Assembly (NCBI RefSeq): GCF_005870025.1
Contig: NZ_VATA01000002.1
Location: forward strand, 186,001-250,000
Source: Poseidonocella sp. HB161398
GTDB taxonomy: Bacteria; Pseudomonadota; Alphaproteobacteria; Rhodobacterales; Rhodobacteraceae
Direction: 5' to 3'
DNA: 64,000 nucleotides
Shown here: piece after piece, positions 17,222-25,113 of the stretch
Layout of the letters: every line of letters starts with the position of its first letter
Position numbering within the stretch: position 1 is the first letter of the stretch
Translations under genes and position numbers: made by a program
Notes under the pieces: model-generated
Database searches by the model: none
Seen by the model: only the letters and a program-made list of their open reading frames with translations
What the model was told of the DNA's origin: nothing

Positions 17222-18220
17222 ATGACCGCCCCCCATGCCTTTGAGATGCGCCAGCGCGCCCGCCGCACCCGCCAGTCCGAAGCCATCCGCTCGCTGGTGC
17301 GCGAGACCACGCTCACGGTGTCCGACCTGATCTGGCCGATCTTCGTGCGCGAGGGCGTCAATATCGAGGAGCCGGTCGCCTCGATGCCGGGGGTGATGCG
17401 CTATTCGGTCGACCGCGCGGTGGCCGCGGCCGAGGGCGCCGCGGCGCTCGGCATTCCGGCGGTCTGCATCTTCCCCTATACCGAGGCCGCGCTGAAGACC
17501 GAGACCTGCGAAGAGGCCTGGAACCCCGAGAACATCTCCAACCGGGCGATCCGCGCGATCAAGCAGGCAGTGCCGCAGATGGCGGTGATGACCGATATCG
17601 CGCTCGATCCCTACAACAGCAACGGCCATGACGGCATCGTCCGCGACGGCAGGATCGTCAATGACGAGACCGTGGTCGCGCTGGTCAAGATGGCGATGGC
17701 CCAGGCCGAGGCGGGGGCCGACATCCTGGGCCCCTCGGACATGATGGACGGCCGGATCGGCGCAATGCGCGACGCGCTCGAGTCGGCGGGCTACCAGGAT
17801 GTCACGATCATGAGCTATTCGGCCAAGTACGCCTCGGCCTTCTACGGCCCGTTCCGCGACGCGGTGGGCGCCTCGGGGGCGCTGAAGGGCGACAAGAAGA
17901 CCTACCAGATGGATCCGGCCAATACCGACGAGGCGATGCGGATGATCGCGCGCGACCTCGAGGAAGGCGCCGACATGGTGATGGTCAAGCCGGGCATGTC
18001 CTATCTGGATGTCTGCCACCGGGTGAAATCGGAATTCGGCGTGCCGACCTTCGCCTACCAGGTCTCGGGCGAATACGCGATGATCGAGGCGGCGGCGCTC
18101 AATGGCTGGATCGACGGCGAGAAGATCATGATGGAGAGCCTGCTGGCCTTCAAGCGCGCGGGCTGCGACGGCATCCTGACCTATTACGCGCCGCGCGCGG
18201 CCCGGCTGCTTTCGGCCTGA
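17222..18220 (+). CDS. hemB: Delta-aminolevulinic acid dehydratase (porphobilinogen synthase)
   Basis: HemB condenses two 5-aminolevulinate molecules to porphobilinogen in haem, bacteriochlorophyll and cobalamin synthesis. The 332-residue TIM barrel shows the Schiff-base lysines K202 (MSYSAKYAS) and K256 (MVMVKPGMS). The metal loop reads DIALDPYNSNGHDG (125-138), without the cysteines of zinc enzymes; this aspartate-rich form is the Mg/monovalent-cation type known from Rhodobacter. The ATG at 17222 follows ACCGGAGTCCCGAG. It is divergent from the mfd-side membrane protein gene. Confidence 0.97.
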   Translation: MTAPHAFEMRQRARRTRQSEAIRSLVRETTLTVSDLIWPIFVREGVNIEEPVASMPGVMRYSVDRAVAAAEGAAALGIPAVCIFPYTEAALKTETCEEAWNPENISNRAIRAIKQAVPQMAVMTDIALDPYNSNGHDGIVRDGRIVNDETVVALVKMAMAQAEAGADILGPSDMMDGRIGAMRDALESAGYQDVTIMSYSAKYASAFYGPFRDAVGASGALKGDKKTYQMDPANTDEAMRMIARDLEEGADMVMVKPGMSYLDVCHRVKSEFGVPTFAYQVSGEYAMIEAAALNGWIDGEKIMMESLLAFKRAGCDGILTYYAPRAARLLSA

Positions 18221-18346
18221 GGCCGCGGGCAGGCCGCATTGGCCATGACATTCCCTGCGCATTCGCGTAACCTGCCCGGCGAACGACGCCGGAACGGCGC
18301 ATTTCCACAGGCAGGCTCCTCGGAGCCGGGACATTAAGAGGCGAGC

Positions 18347-18898
18347 ATGAGCAATCCGACCCGACGGGCCTTTCTGATAGGGGGCGCCGCGCTGCTGGCC
18401 GCCTGCGACAACTCCGTGGGCACCAATGGCGCCGCAGTGATCGACCAGCGCGTGCAGAAGACGCTGCGCTACATGTTCGACAACTACCCCGAGACCCGCC
18501 AGCTGGCGGAGAAATCGGCGGGCATGCTGGTGATGCCGCTGGTGGGCGAGGCCGGCTTCATCGTCGGCGGCGGCTATGGCGAGGGCGCGCTGCTGATCGG
18601 CGACGCGACGGTGGACTACTATTCCGCCACCCAGGCCAGCGTCGGGCTGCAGATCGGCGCCCAGCAATACGCCCATGTGCTGTTCTTCCTGACCCCCGAG
18701 GCGCTGCGCGACTTCCGCACCTCGCCGGGCTGGTCGGGCGGGGCCGATGCCGAATTCGCGCTCGACAGGCAGGGCGGCAACCTGTCCGCCTCGACCGATA
18801 TCAGCGGCAAGTCCGTGGTCGCGATCATCTTCGCCCAGACCGGCGTGCGCGCGGCCGCGACGCTGGCCGGCACCAAGTACACCCGCATCCTGCGCTAG
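18347..18898 (+). CDS. SYLF-domain (YSC84-like) lipoprotein
   Basis: A 183-residue protein. Its N-terminus TRRAFLIGGAALLAAC has twin arginines and a lipobox, so it is predicted to be exported and lipidated at Cys20. The rest is a SYLF/Ysc84 domain (EKSAGMLVMPLVGEAGFIVGGGYGEGALLI, SVGLQIGAQQY, KYTRILR), a phosphoinositide/lipid-binding fold in eukaryotes and of unknown role in bacteria. GAGGCGAGC lies just upstream of the ATG. Probably transcribed alone after hemB. Confidence 0.88.
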   Translation: MSNPTRRAFLIGGAALLAACDNSVGTNGAAVIDQRVQKTLRYMFDNYPETRQLAEKSAGMLVMPLVGEAGFIVGGGYGEGALLIGDATVDYYSATQASVGLQIGAQQYAHVLFFLTPEALRDFRTSPGWSGGADAEFALDRQGGNLSASTDISGKSVVAIIFAQTGVRAAATLAGTKYTRILR

Positions 18899-18907
18899 TC
18901 CGCAGGG

Positions 18908-18926
18908 CGGTTTCAAACTGCAACCG
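18908..18926. repeat. Dispersed palindrome, copy 2 (weaker)
   Basis: CGGTT and AACCG with a 9-nt centre containing CTGC, directly behind the SYLF gene. The stem is only 5 bp, but the sequence resembles the copies at 37573 and 42183. Confidence 0.35.
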
Positions 18927-18981
18927 GGTCGGCATCGCGCCGGCCCCGGGCCCGCCCCCGCCGTTCAGGAGACCGGCTTCT

Positions 18982-21447
18982 ATGCGTTTCGTCTTCCGCT
19001 GGGGCCTGCGCCTCTTCCTGGGGCTGGCGCTGGCCTGCGCCCTCGTCCTGGGCCTGGCCTGGTACCTGGTCACGCGGTCTCTGCCCGATTACGACGACAG
19101 TTTCACGCTGGAGGGCATCTCCGCCCCGGTGGAGATCGTGCGCGACACCTATGCCGTGCCGCATGTGGTCGGCGCGACCGACGAGGATGTCTATTTCGGC
19201 CTCGGCTTCGCCCATGCCCAGGACCGGCTCTGGCAGATGACCATGTTCCGCCGCACCGCGCAGGGGCGGCTTTCCGAGCTCTTCGGCGAGCGCACCGCCA
19301 GCGTGGACGACTTGATCCTGCGGCTCGGCCTCTACCGCGCGGCCGAAGCCTCGCTGGCGGCGCAGACCCCCGAGACCCGTCGCGCGCTCGAGGCCTATGC
19401 GGCCGGGGTGAATGCCTGGATCGACCAGGTCAATGACCGCGCGCTCGGCCGCGGCGCGCCCGAGCTCTTCCTTTTCGGCGCCGATGTCGCGCCCTGGCGG
19501 CCTGCCGACAGCCTGGCGGTGATGAAGCTGCTGGGGCTGCAGCTCTCTACCCATCTCTCCGCCGAAGTGCGCCGCGCCCGCGTCGCGCTGGCGCTGCCGC
19601 CGGAGCGGGTGAAGGACATCCTGCCGGAGAGCCCGCAGAGCATCGCCGCGCTCGAGGATTTCGCCGCGCTCTTCCCCGAAGGCGGCAGCGGCGACGCGCC
19701 CTTCGACGTGGCCGAGGCCTTCCTGTCGCCCCTGCCCGCCCCCGGCGCGGCCGGCGCCTCGAATGCCTGGGCGGCCTCGGGCAAGCGCTCCGCGAGCGGC
19801 GCGCCGCTTCTGGCCAATGACCCGCATCTGGAGCTGACCGCCCCCTCGATCTGGTATCTCGCCGAGCTGCAGCTGCCCTCGGGCGGGATCATCGGCGGCA
19901 CGATCCCGGGCATGCCCAATGTGCTGATCGGCCGGAATGCCGATTTCGCCTGGGGGCTGACCAGCGCCTATCTCGACGACCAGGATCTGCATATCGAAGA
20001 GGTGAACCCGGCCGATCCGGGCGAATACCGTGGTCCCGAGGGGTGGTTGCCGTTTGAAACCTCCCAGGTGATCCTGCGGGTCAAGGGCGCCGCGCCGCGG
20101 ACGCTGACGCTGCGCCGCACCGCGAACGGGCCGGTCCTGCCGGGCAGCGTCTACGACCTGGCCTCGGTGACGCCTCCGGGCCATGTCATGTCGCTGGACT
20201 GGACCGTGCTCGACCCGGCCGACACCACGATGAGCGCCGCGCTGAAGCTGATGCGGTCCCGTTCGGTCGCCGAGGCCACCGAGTCCGCCTCGGGCATCGT
20301 CGCGCCCGCGCAGGTGCTGACCATGGCCGACCGGCGCCATATCGGCATGCAGCTGATCGGCCGCCAGCCGAAGCGCGACCCCGCCCATGAAACCCAGGGA
20401 CGGCTGCCGTCGCGCGGCTGGGTCGCGGCCAACCGCTGGGACGGCTACCTGCCCTATGCCGACAATCCCCGCTTCCTCGATCCCGCGGGCGGCATCCTCG
20501 GCAATACCAACAACAAGTTCACCGACGCGCCCTTCCCCGCCCATGTCAGCTTCACCTGGGGCGACACCCAGCGGGTGCAGCGCTGGCAGCGGCTTATGCA
20601 GGCGCGCGAGGTCCATACCCGCGACAGCTTCATGGAGGCGCAGCTGGACACGGTCAGCGTGTCCGCACGCACGCTCCTGCCGCTGGTGGCCGGCGACCTG
20701 TGGTACACCGGCAGCGCCGCGCCCGAGGGCACCCCCGAGCGGGACCGCAGCAAGGCACTGGAATTGCTGGCGAACTGGAATGGCGAGATGAGCGAGCACC
20801 TGCCCGAGCCGCTGATCTACATGGCCTGGATGCGCTTCCTGCAGCAGCGGCTGATCGAGGACGACCTGGGCGGTCCGCTGGCGGCCAGCTTCGGCCGGGT
20901 GGAGCCGCTCTTCATCGAGCGGGTCTTCCGCAATGTCGACGGCGCCTCCGCCTGGTGCGACGTCAAGCGCTCGGAACCGGTCGAGAGCTGCACCGAGATC
21001 GCCCGGCTGGCGCTCGACGACGCGCTGGTCTGGCTGCACGAGACCTATGGCGGCACGCTCGAGTCCCTGCGCTGGGGCGACGCCCATATGGCGCATCACG
21101 ACCACCCGGTGCTGGGCGGCGTCCCGGTGCTGAACTGGATCGTCAATATCCGCCAGTCCACCTCGGGCGGCGACCAGACCCTGGCCCGCGGCCAGACCCG
21201 CGGCGAAGGCCCGGACCCATTCGCCAATGTCCATGCCTCGGGCTATCGCGGCGTCTACGACCTGAACGATCCCAATGCCTCGCTCTTCGTGATCGCCACC
21301 GGCCAGTCCGGCCATCCGCTCTCGCGCCATTACGACGATCTCAGCGAGCTCTGGCGGCGCGGCGAGTACGTCCCGATGACGCTGGATCTCGACCTGGCCC
21401 GCGCCGGGGCGGAGGGAACCGTCTGGCTGCGGCCGGAGCCGGACTGA
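18982..21447 (+). CDS. Penicillin acylase family protein (Ntn hydrolase)
   Basis: An 821-residue member of the penicillin acylase/acyl-homoserine-lactone acylase family, which cleave amide bonds after autoproteolysis into two chains. An N-terminal signal anchor (FRWGLRLFLGLALACALVLG) sends it to the periplasm. The alpha-chain start GISAPVEIVRDTYAVPHV and GLGFAHAQDRLWQMTMFRR are typical. The predicted cleavage and nucleophile is Ser260 in GAAGASNAWAASG, followed by NDPHLELTAPSIWY. The spacer near 235-258 is rich in Gly, Ala and Pro, as expected. Substrate (antibiotic, AHL or other amide) cannot be decided. Upstream is a SYLF lipoprotein, downstream an HxlR regulator. Confidence 0.93.
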   Translation: MRFVFRWGLRLFLGLALACALVLGLAWYLVTRSLPDYDDSFTLEGISAPVEIVRDTYAVPHVVGATDEDVYFGLGFAHAQDRLWQMTMFRRTAQGRLSELFGERTASVDDLILRLGLYRAAEASLAAQTPETRRALEAYAAGVNAWIDQVNDRALGRGAPELFLFGADVAPWRPADSLAVMKLLGLQLSTHLSAEVRRARVALALPPERVKDILPESPQSIAALEDFAALFPEGGSGDAPFDVAEAFLSPLPAPGAAGASNAWAASGKRSASGAPLLANDPHLELTAPSIWYLAELQLPSGGIIGGTIPGMPNVLIGRNADFAWGLTSAYLDDQDLHIEEVNPADPGEYRGPEGWLPFETSQVILRVKGAAPRTLTLRRTANGPVLPGSVYDLASVTPPGHVMSLDWTVLDPADTTMSAALKLMRSRSVAEATESASGIVAPAQVLTMADRRHIGMQLIGRQPKRDPAHETQGRLPSRGWVAANRWDGYLPYADNPRFLDPAGGILGNTNNKFTDAPFPAHVSFTWGDTQRVQRWQRLMQAREVHTRDSFMEAQLDTVSVSARTLLPLVAGDLWYTGSAAPEGTPERDRSKALELLANWNGEMSEHLPEPLIYMAWMRFLQQRLIEDDLGGPLAASFGRVEPLFIERVFRNVDGASAWCDVKRSEPVESCTEIARLALDDALVWLHETYGGTLESLRWGDAHMAHHDHPVLGGVPVLNWIVNIRQSTSGGDQTLARGQTRGEGPDPFANVHASGYRGVYDLNDPNASLFVIATGQSGHPLSRHYDDLSELWRRGEYVPMTLDLDLARAGAEGTVWLRPEPD

Positions 21448-21475
21448 CAGGGTTAAGGTCGCCGAAAGGGTTGCC

Positions 21476-22081
21476 ATGCGAAACCGGGGCATCTTCTCCC
21501 GGTTTCGAGGTGCAACCAGCATGCAAGACCAGCCCTCCGACGACTTGCCAGAGCCCCCCGCAACCTGCGCGGACGCGGAGCATCCGCTGCATCGCGCCAC
21601 CCGGCTCCTCGGCGATCGCTGGACCCTTCTCATCCTGCGCGACATCATGTTCGACGGGCACCGCTGCTTCCGCGAGCTGCGGCAGCATTCGCGCGAGGGC
21701 ATTGCCAGCAACGTGCTTGCCGCGCGGCTGAAGCGGATGGTGGCCGACGGGCTCCTGACCCGGGCGGAGGCGCCGGACGCGCAGCAGCGCCAGCCCTATG
21801 CCCTGACCGAGACCGCGATCCAGCTGGTCCCGGCCATTGTCGAGCTCTGCGCCTGGGGGCTCGATCCGGCCCCGGCCACCGCGGATCTGCGGCCGCGGCT
21901 CTTCTATGGCGGCGGCCCGCGGCTCTGGCGCCGCTTCCAGCACGAGCTGCGCCAGGAGCATCTGGACGGCGCCCTGCCGGATCTGACAATCCGCACGCGG
22001 CTTTACGAAGCCGAGGGCGATGTCCTGAACGGCTTCGGCCCGCTCTGCCCGCCCGCCGTCCCGGCCCCGCCCTCCGGCTGA
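21476..22081 (+). CDS. HxlR-family winged-helix regulator
   Basis: A 201-residue DNA-binding protein. Residues about 35-115 form the HxlR winged helix: HRATRLLGDRWTLLILRDIM, CFRELRQ, IASNVLAARLKRMVADGLL and the wing RQPYALTETA. The C-terminal half is a variable, possibly ligand-binding extension. Two starts are plausible: ATG 21476 (GAAAGGG upstream) or ATG 21521 (GAGGTG upstream), differing by 15 residues. The gene begins 28 bp after the penicillin acylase gene and could be co-transcribed with it. Target unknown. Confidence 0.88.
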   Translation: MRNRGIFSRFRGATSMQDQPSDDLPEPPATCADAEHPLHRATRLLGDRWTLLILRDIMFDGHRCFRELRQHSREGIASNVLAARLKRMVADGLLTRAEAPDAQQRQPYALTETAIQLVPAIVELCAWGLDPAPATADLRPRLFYGGGPRLWRRFQHELRQEHLDGALPDLTIRTRLYEAEGDVLNGFGPLCPPAVPAPPSG

Positions 22082-23438
22082 CCGCGCCGCGTGGCACCCG
22101 GCGCAAGACGCGTCTGCAGGGATGCCGTTCTGGGGCTAGCTGCGACGGGGATCCTTTGCAGATCGACCCGCGCGACGATCCGCTGTCGGACATGGTGCAT
22201 CCGTTCGCGGTTTCGCAAGCCACCGGGCGCGCGCTGGCGGGAGATCCACGCTCGCCGCTCTTCCCTTGCGGCGAACCGGCTGATCTTGCTGCAAGCAGGC
22301 GGTCGGTGAAATCACGGCACACGGGGCCTCGGGGGGAGCCTCCTGTATCAGGCGGGCCGGGCTCGGTCTGCTTCCTCGGGATCGCGCCAGTCGCCCGACG
22401 TTCGGGGCCTCTCTGGCCCCATGGGTGTCCCTGATCACCTTCGCTACGCCGCAGAGGCTTTGACCGACGCCAGCCCGCAGGCACTCTGTCCCGAACGGCA
22501 CTCCGTTGAAGCGCCGATGGCCGCAATCCGGGCCCTCGGCGAGGGACGTCCGTCCGACGCGCGCCTTGGCCGCGACGTCGAGCCGGCGGCGCAGCAGCTC
22601 TGTCCCGAACCACTCTGCCTCTCTGAGCTGTCGATCGCTGTATTCCGCGCCCTTGGCGAGGGACGTCCGTCTGAGGCGCGTCCTAGCCGCGACGTCGCGG
22701 CGGCGGCGGTCGGGATCGGGCAGCCGCTCTGTCCCGAACCGCTCCTCCACGGTGGGGCGGATGGCTGCATTCAGGGCCCTTGGCGAGGGACGTCCGTCAG
22801 AGGCTCGCCGAAAGCGCGACGCCGGGCCGGCGGGCGCCGGGACCGGGCGGGCACTCTGTCCGGGGCGGCTCTGTCCAAGCCCCCCGATGGACCCTCCAGG
22901 CGCTTCGCGCCGGCCGTCTGTGCCGAGGCTCACGGCGCGTCCAGAGGCGATGGGCAGCATCGCCTGGGTCTTGACGAAAGTCCAGATGGCGACCGCCAAT
23001 CCGGTCAGAAGACCGTACGCTCCCATCCGGGCGTTCAGGACGGCACGCTCTGATGGAGGTCGTCGCACGGGAGAGCAGACTCGGCTTTCCGAGAGGCCGG
23101 TCGAGATCATCCGCAGGCATGCAAGCGCTCCGAGAACGCATGCATCCCTGCGACGTGGACAGGGCGACATGCACGGAAAATGCCGAATGGTCGATCCGGG
23201 CGGCGCGGATTGGGCCTAGCCGCGTGCGGCGCCGCAGCGCGCCGGCACGGGCGGGAAGGACATGCCTTGACGCGCGGAGGGCGTGGCTGGCCTCCTGCCC
23301 GCGGGCCGACCGGGGCCGCCCCGTCGAAGCGGGGCGCCGGGGTCAGGAGAGCGGCAGCCGGGGCCGCCCCGCCGGAGCGGGGCGCCGGGGTCAGGAGAGC
23401 GGCGGCCGGGGCCGCCCTGCCGGAGCGGGGCGGCGGGG
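22082..23438 (+). other. Gene-free segment of about 1.36 kb containing two tandem repeats
   Basis: No open frame here shows a recognisable domain, signal peptide or conserved motif. The several frames present on both strands read the same repeats and look like GC artefacts. A hydrophobic stretch on the minus strand near 22.93-23.03 kb (GLLTGLAVAIWTFVKT) could be the remains of a membrane-protein gene but has no clear start or continuation. The segment holds a three-unit repeat (22484-22853) and the triplicated hflX end (23312-23452). A decayed locus is the most economical reading. Confidence 0.5.
22484..22853. repeat. Three degenerate tandem units of 114, 129 and 127 bp
   Basis: Each unit opens with CTCTGTCCCGAAC (22484, 22598, 22727) and holds the core GGCGAGGGACGTCCGTC about 55-60 bp later (copies at about 22538, 22655 and 22782). 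A partial fourth start, CTCTGTCCGG, is at 22854. Unit ends vary in length and are GC-rich. Neither strand gives a consistent repeat peptide, because two unit lengths are multiples of three and one is not. Origin unknown. Confidence 0.75.
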
Positions 23439-23452
23439 TCAGGAGAGCTGGC
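23312..23452. repeat. Three 48-bp tandem repeats copying the 3' end of hflX
   Basis: Units start at 23312, 23360 and 23408. Read on the minus strand, each carries CTCTCCTGA, the last two codons and stop of hflX, and a GC-rich hairpin (for example GCCCCGC-TCCG-GCGGGGC). Only the unit nearest hflX encodes its real end; the other two lie downstream of the stop. The result is three consecutive hairpins without T-tracts, which may act together as a transcript-end structure. Confidence 0.8.
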
Positions 23453-24725
23453 GGTAGCGCTGTTCCTGGCGGTCCGTCCAGTAGACGGTCAGGTCGAAGC
23501 CGTCCTCGGTCTGAGTCTCGCTGCGCACCACGTTCTCGTCGAAGAGCCAGGCGCGGCGGCGGCCCTCGCCGAAGCCCAGATGCAGCTCGGTCTCGTGGCG
23601 CCGGTCCTGGAACTGCTCGGCCACCGCCTCGAGCAGCGTGCCGATCCCCTCGCCCGACAGCGCGGAAATCGCGAAGATGCCCTCGCTGCGCGCCGCGCGG
23701 TTGGCGAGCTCCTCGCGCTCCGCCTCCGGCAGCTGGTCGATCTTGTTCCAGACCTCGAATTGCGGCACGTCCGACTCGACGCCGAGGCTGCCGAGGATCT
23801 CGGCGACATTCTCGGCCTGCAGCTCGGTCTCGGGATGCGAGATGTCGCGCACATGCAGGATCAGGTCGGCCGCCAGCACCTCTTCCAGCGTGGCGCGGAA
23901 GGCCGCGACCAGCTGGGTCGGCAGGTCGGAGATGAAGCCCACCGTGTCCGACAGGATCACCTTCGGCCCGTCGCCGATCTGCAGCTCGCGCATCGTCGGG
24001 TCGAGCGTCGCGAAGAGCATGTCCTTGGCCAGCACCTCGGCCCCGGTCACCCGGTTGAAGAGCGTGGACTTGCCCGCGTTGGTATAGCCCACCAGCGCGA
24101 CGATCGGATACGGCACCTTGGCCCGCGCCGCGCGGTGCAGCGTGCGGGTCTTCACCACCTTCTCCAGCTGGCGCTTGATGCGGACGATCTGCTCGTCGAT
24201 GGCGCGGCGGTCGGCCTCGATCTGGGTCTCGCCGGGGCCGCCGACGAAGCCGAGCCCGCCCCGCTGGCGTTCCAGGTGGGTCCAGGCGCGGACCAGCCGG
24301 GTGCGCTGGTAGCTGAGCGCAGCCATCTCCACCTGCAGCACGCCCTCCCTTGTGCGCGCGCGGTCGGCGAAGATCTCGAGGATCAGCCCCGTCCGGTCGA
24401 GGAGCTTGACCTTCCAGGCCTTTTCCAGGTTGCGCTGCTGCACCGGCGTCACCGGCCCGTCGACCAGGACCAGGTCGATCTCGGCGGCCTTCAGCATCTC
24501 GCCGAGCTCGTCCATCTTGCCGGAGCCGAAGAGATACCCCGCGCGGGGCTTGGCGAGCGGCACCACCGCCTCGCCGGCAATGTCGATCCCGGGCAGTGCC
24601 GCAGCAAGCGACACGGCCTCTTCCAGCGCACGCGCGGCATCGCGCCGGTCACGCTCGGATTTCAGGTCGGGATGGAGGACGAAGGCCCGGGTCGGCCTTT
24701 CCTCGGTCTCAGGGGTGTCGATCAG
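23439..24725 (-). CDS. hflX: GTPase HflX
   Basis: HflX is a ribosome-associated GTPase that splits stalled or stressed ribosomes. The N-terminal HflX domain contains [12 protein letters not shown] and [15 protein letters not shown], the linker has [13 protein letters not shown], and the G domain has G1 [11 protein letters not shown] (about 211-221), G3 DTVGFI, G4 NKID and G5 SALSG. Conserved N-terminal sequence ([25 protein letters not shown]) continues upstream of the first GTG at 24614, so the true start must be further 5'. The only usual candidate is CTG 24725, which overlaps the hfq stop codon and gives 428 residues, the normal length. The 3' end is triplicated downstream. Confidence 0.92.
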   Translation of the reverse strand: MIDTPETEERPTRAFVLHPDLKSERDRRDAARALEEAVSLAAALPGIDIAGEAVVPLAKPRAGYLFGSGKMDELGEMLKAAEIDLVLVDGPVTPVQQRNLEKAWKVKLLDRTGLILEIFADRARTREGVLQVEMAALSYQRTRLVRAWTHLERQRGGLGFVGGPGETQIEADRRAIDEQIVRIKRQLEKVVKTRTLHRAARAKVPYPIVALVGYTNAGKSTLFNRVTGAEVLAKDMLFATLDPTMRELQIGDGPKVILSDTVGFISDLPTQLVAAFRATLEEVLAADLILHVRDISHPETELQAENVAEILGSLGVESDVPQFEVWNKIDQLPEAEREELANRAARSEGIFAISALSGEGIGTLLEAVAEQFQDRRHETELHLGFGEGRRRAWLFDENVVRSETQTEDGFDLTVYWTDRQEQRYRQLS

Positions 24726-24955
24726 TCGTCCCCGTCATAGAGGTTGATCGGAGAGCTCGGCATGATCGTCGAGATCGCGTGCTTGTAGACCAGCTGCGAC
24801 TGCCCGTCACGGCGCAGGAGAACGCAGAAATTGTCGAACCACGTGATGACGCCCTGGAGCTTGACTCCGTTGATCAGGAATATGGTGACCGGAACCTTGG
24901 TCTTGCGGACGTGATTGAGGAACGCGTCTTGGAGGTTTTGCTTGTCTGACGGCAT
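24722..24955 (-). CDS. hfq: RNA chaperone Hfq
   Basis: Hfq forms a hexameric Sm-like ring that pairs small RNAs with mRNAs. The 77-residue protein has the [13 protein letters not shown] helix, Sm1 ([21 protein letters not shown]) and Sm2 with YKHAIST at 58-64. It lacks a long C-terminal tail, as is usual in alphaproteobacteria. A purine-rich stretch (GGAAGAAAAAAG) precedes the ATG. hflX follows with the start overlapping the hfq stop, the conserved hfq-hflX arrangement. The 158-bp gap upstream holds an inverted repeat (24988-25007). Confidence 0.98.
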   Translation of the reverse strand: MPSDKQNLQDAFLNHVRKTKVPVTIFLINGVKLQGVITWFDNFCVLLRRDGQSQLVYKHAISTIMPSSPINLYDGDD

Positions 24956-24987
24956 TTTTCTTTTTTCTTCCGTTTTAGGCGGACCGG

Positions 24988-25007
24988 ATACTCACAGGCC
25001 GGAGTAT
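24988..25007. promoter_or_regulatory. Inverted repeat in the hfq leader
   Basis: ATACTC and GAGTAT with an 8-bp centre, 33 bp before the hfq start. Another perfect hairpin, CCCCCC-AAA-GGGGGG, lies at 25035-25049. Either could be a control site or an mRNA structure involved in hfq autoregulation. Pattern only. Confidence 0.3.
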
Positions 25008-25113
25008 GTCGCGACCTCCGGGCGAGTACCAGACCCCCCAAAGGGGGGATCGGCGAAATTCTCCGGATATGCGGCAATATTGCAATCCACCGGAAGATGC
25101 ACGTTGCGCAGGA

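Noticed and set aside
18913-21711. A 932-codon minus-strand frame
   Set aside because: Antisense to the penicillin acylase gene, whose signal peptide, nucleophile and family motifs are all clear; the frame itself has no recognisable domain.
18982-22081. Quorum-quenching module (AHL acylase plus HxlR regulator)
   Set aside because: The acylase family is certain but substrate is not, and no luxI/luxR-type gene is present in the window.
22136-23170. A 344-codon minus-strand frame through the repeat region
   Set aside because: It has no domain, reads repeats that change frame between units, and its only hydrophobic stretch is isolated. I kept the region as gene-free with a note.
23312-23452. 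CRISPR-like direct repeats
   Set aside because: The 48-bp units are contiguous with no unique spacers and are copies of the hflX end.
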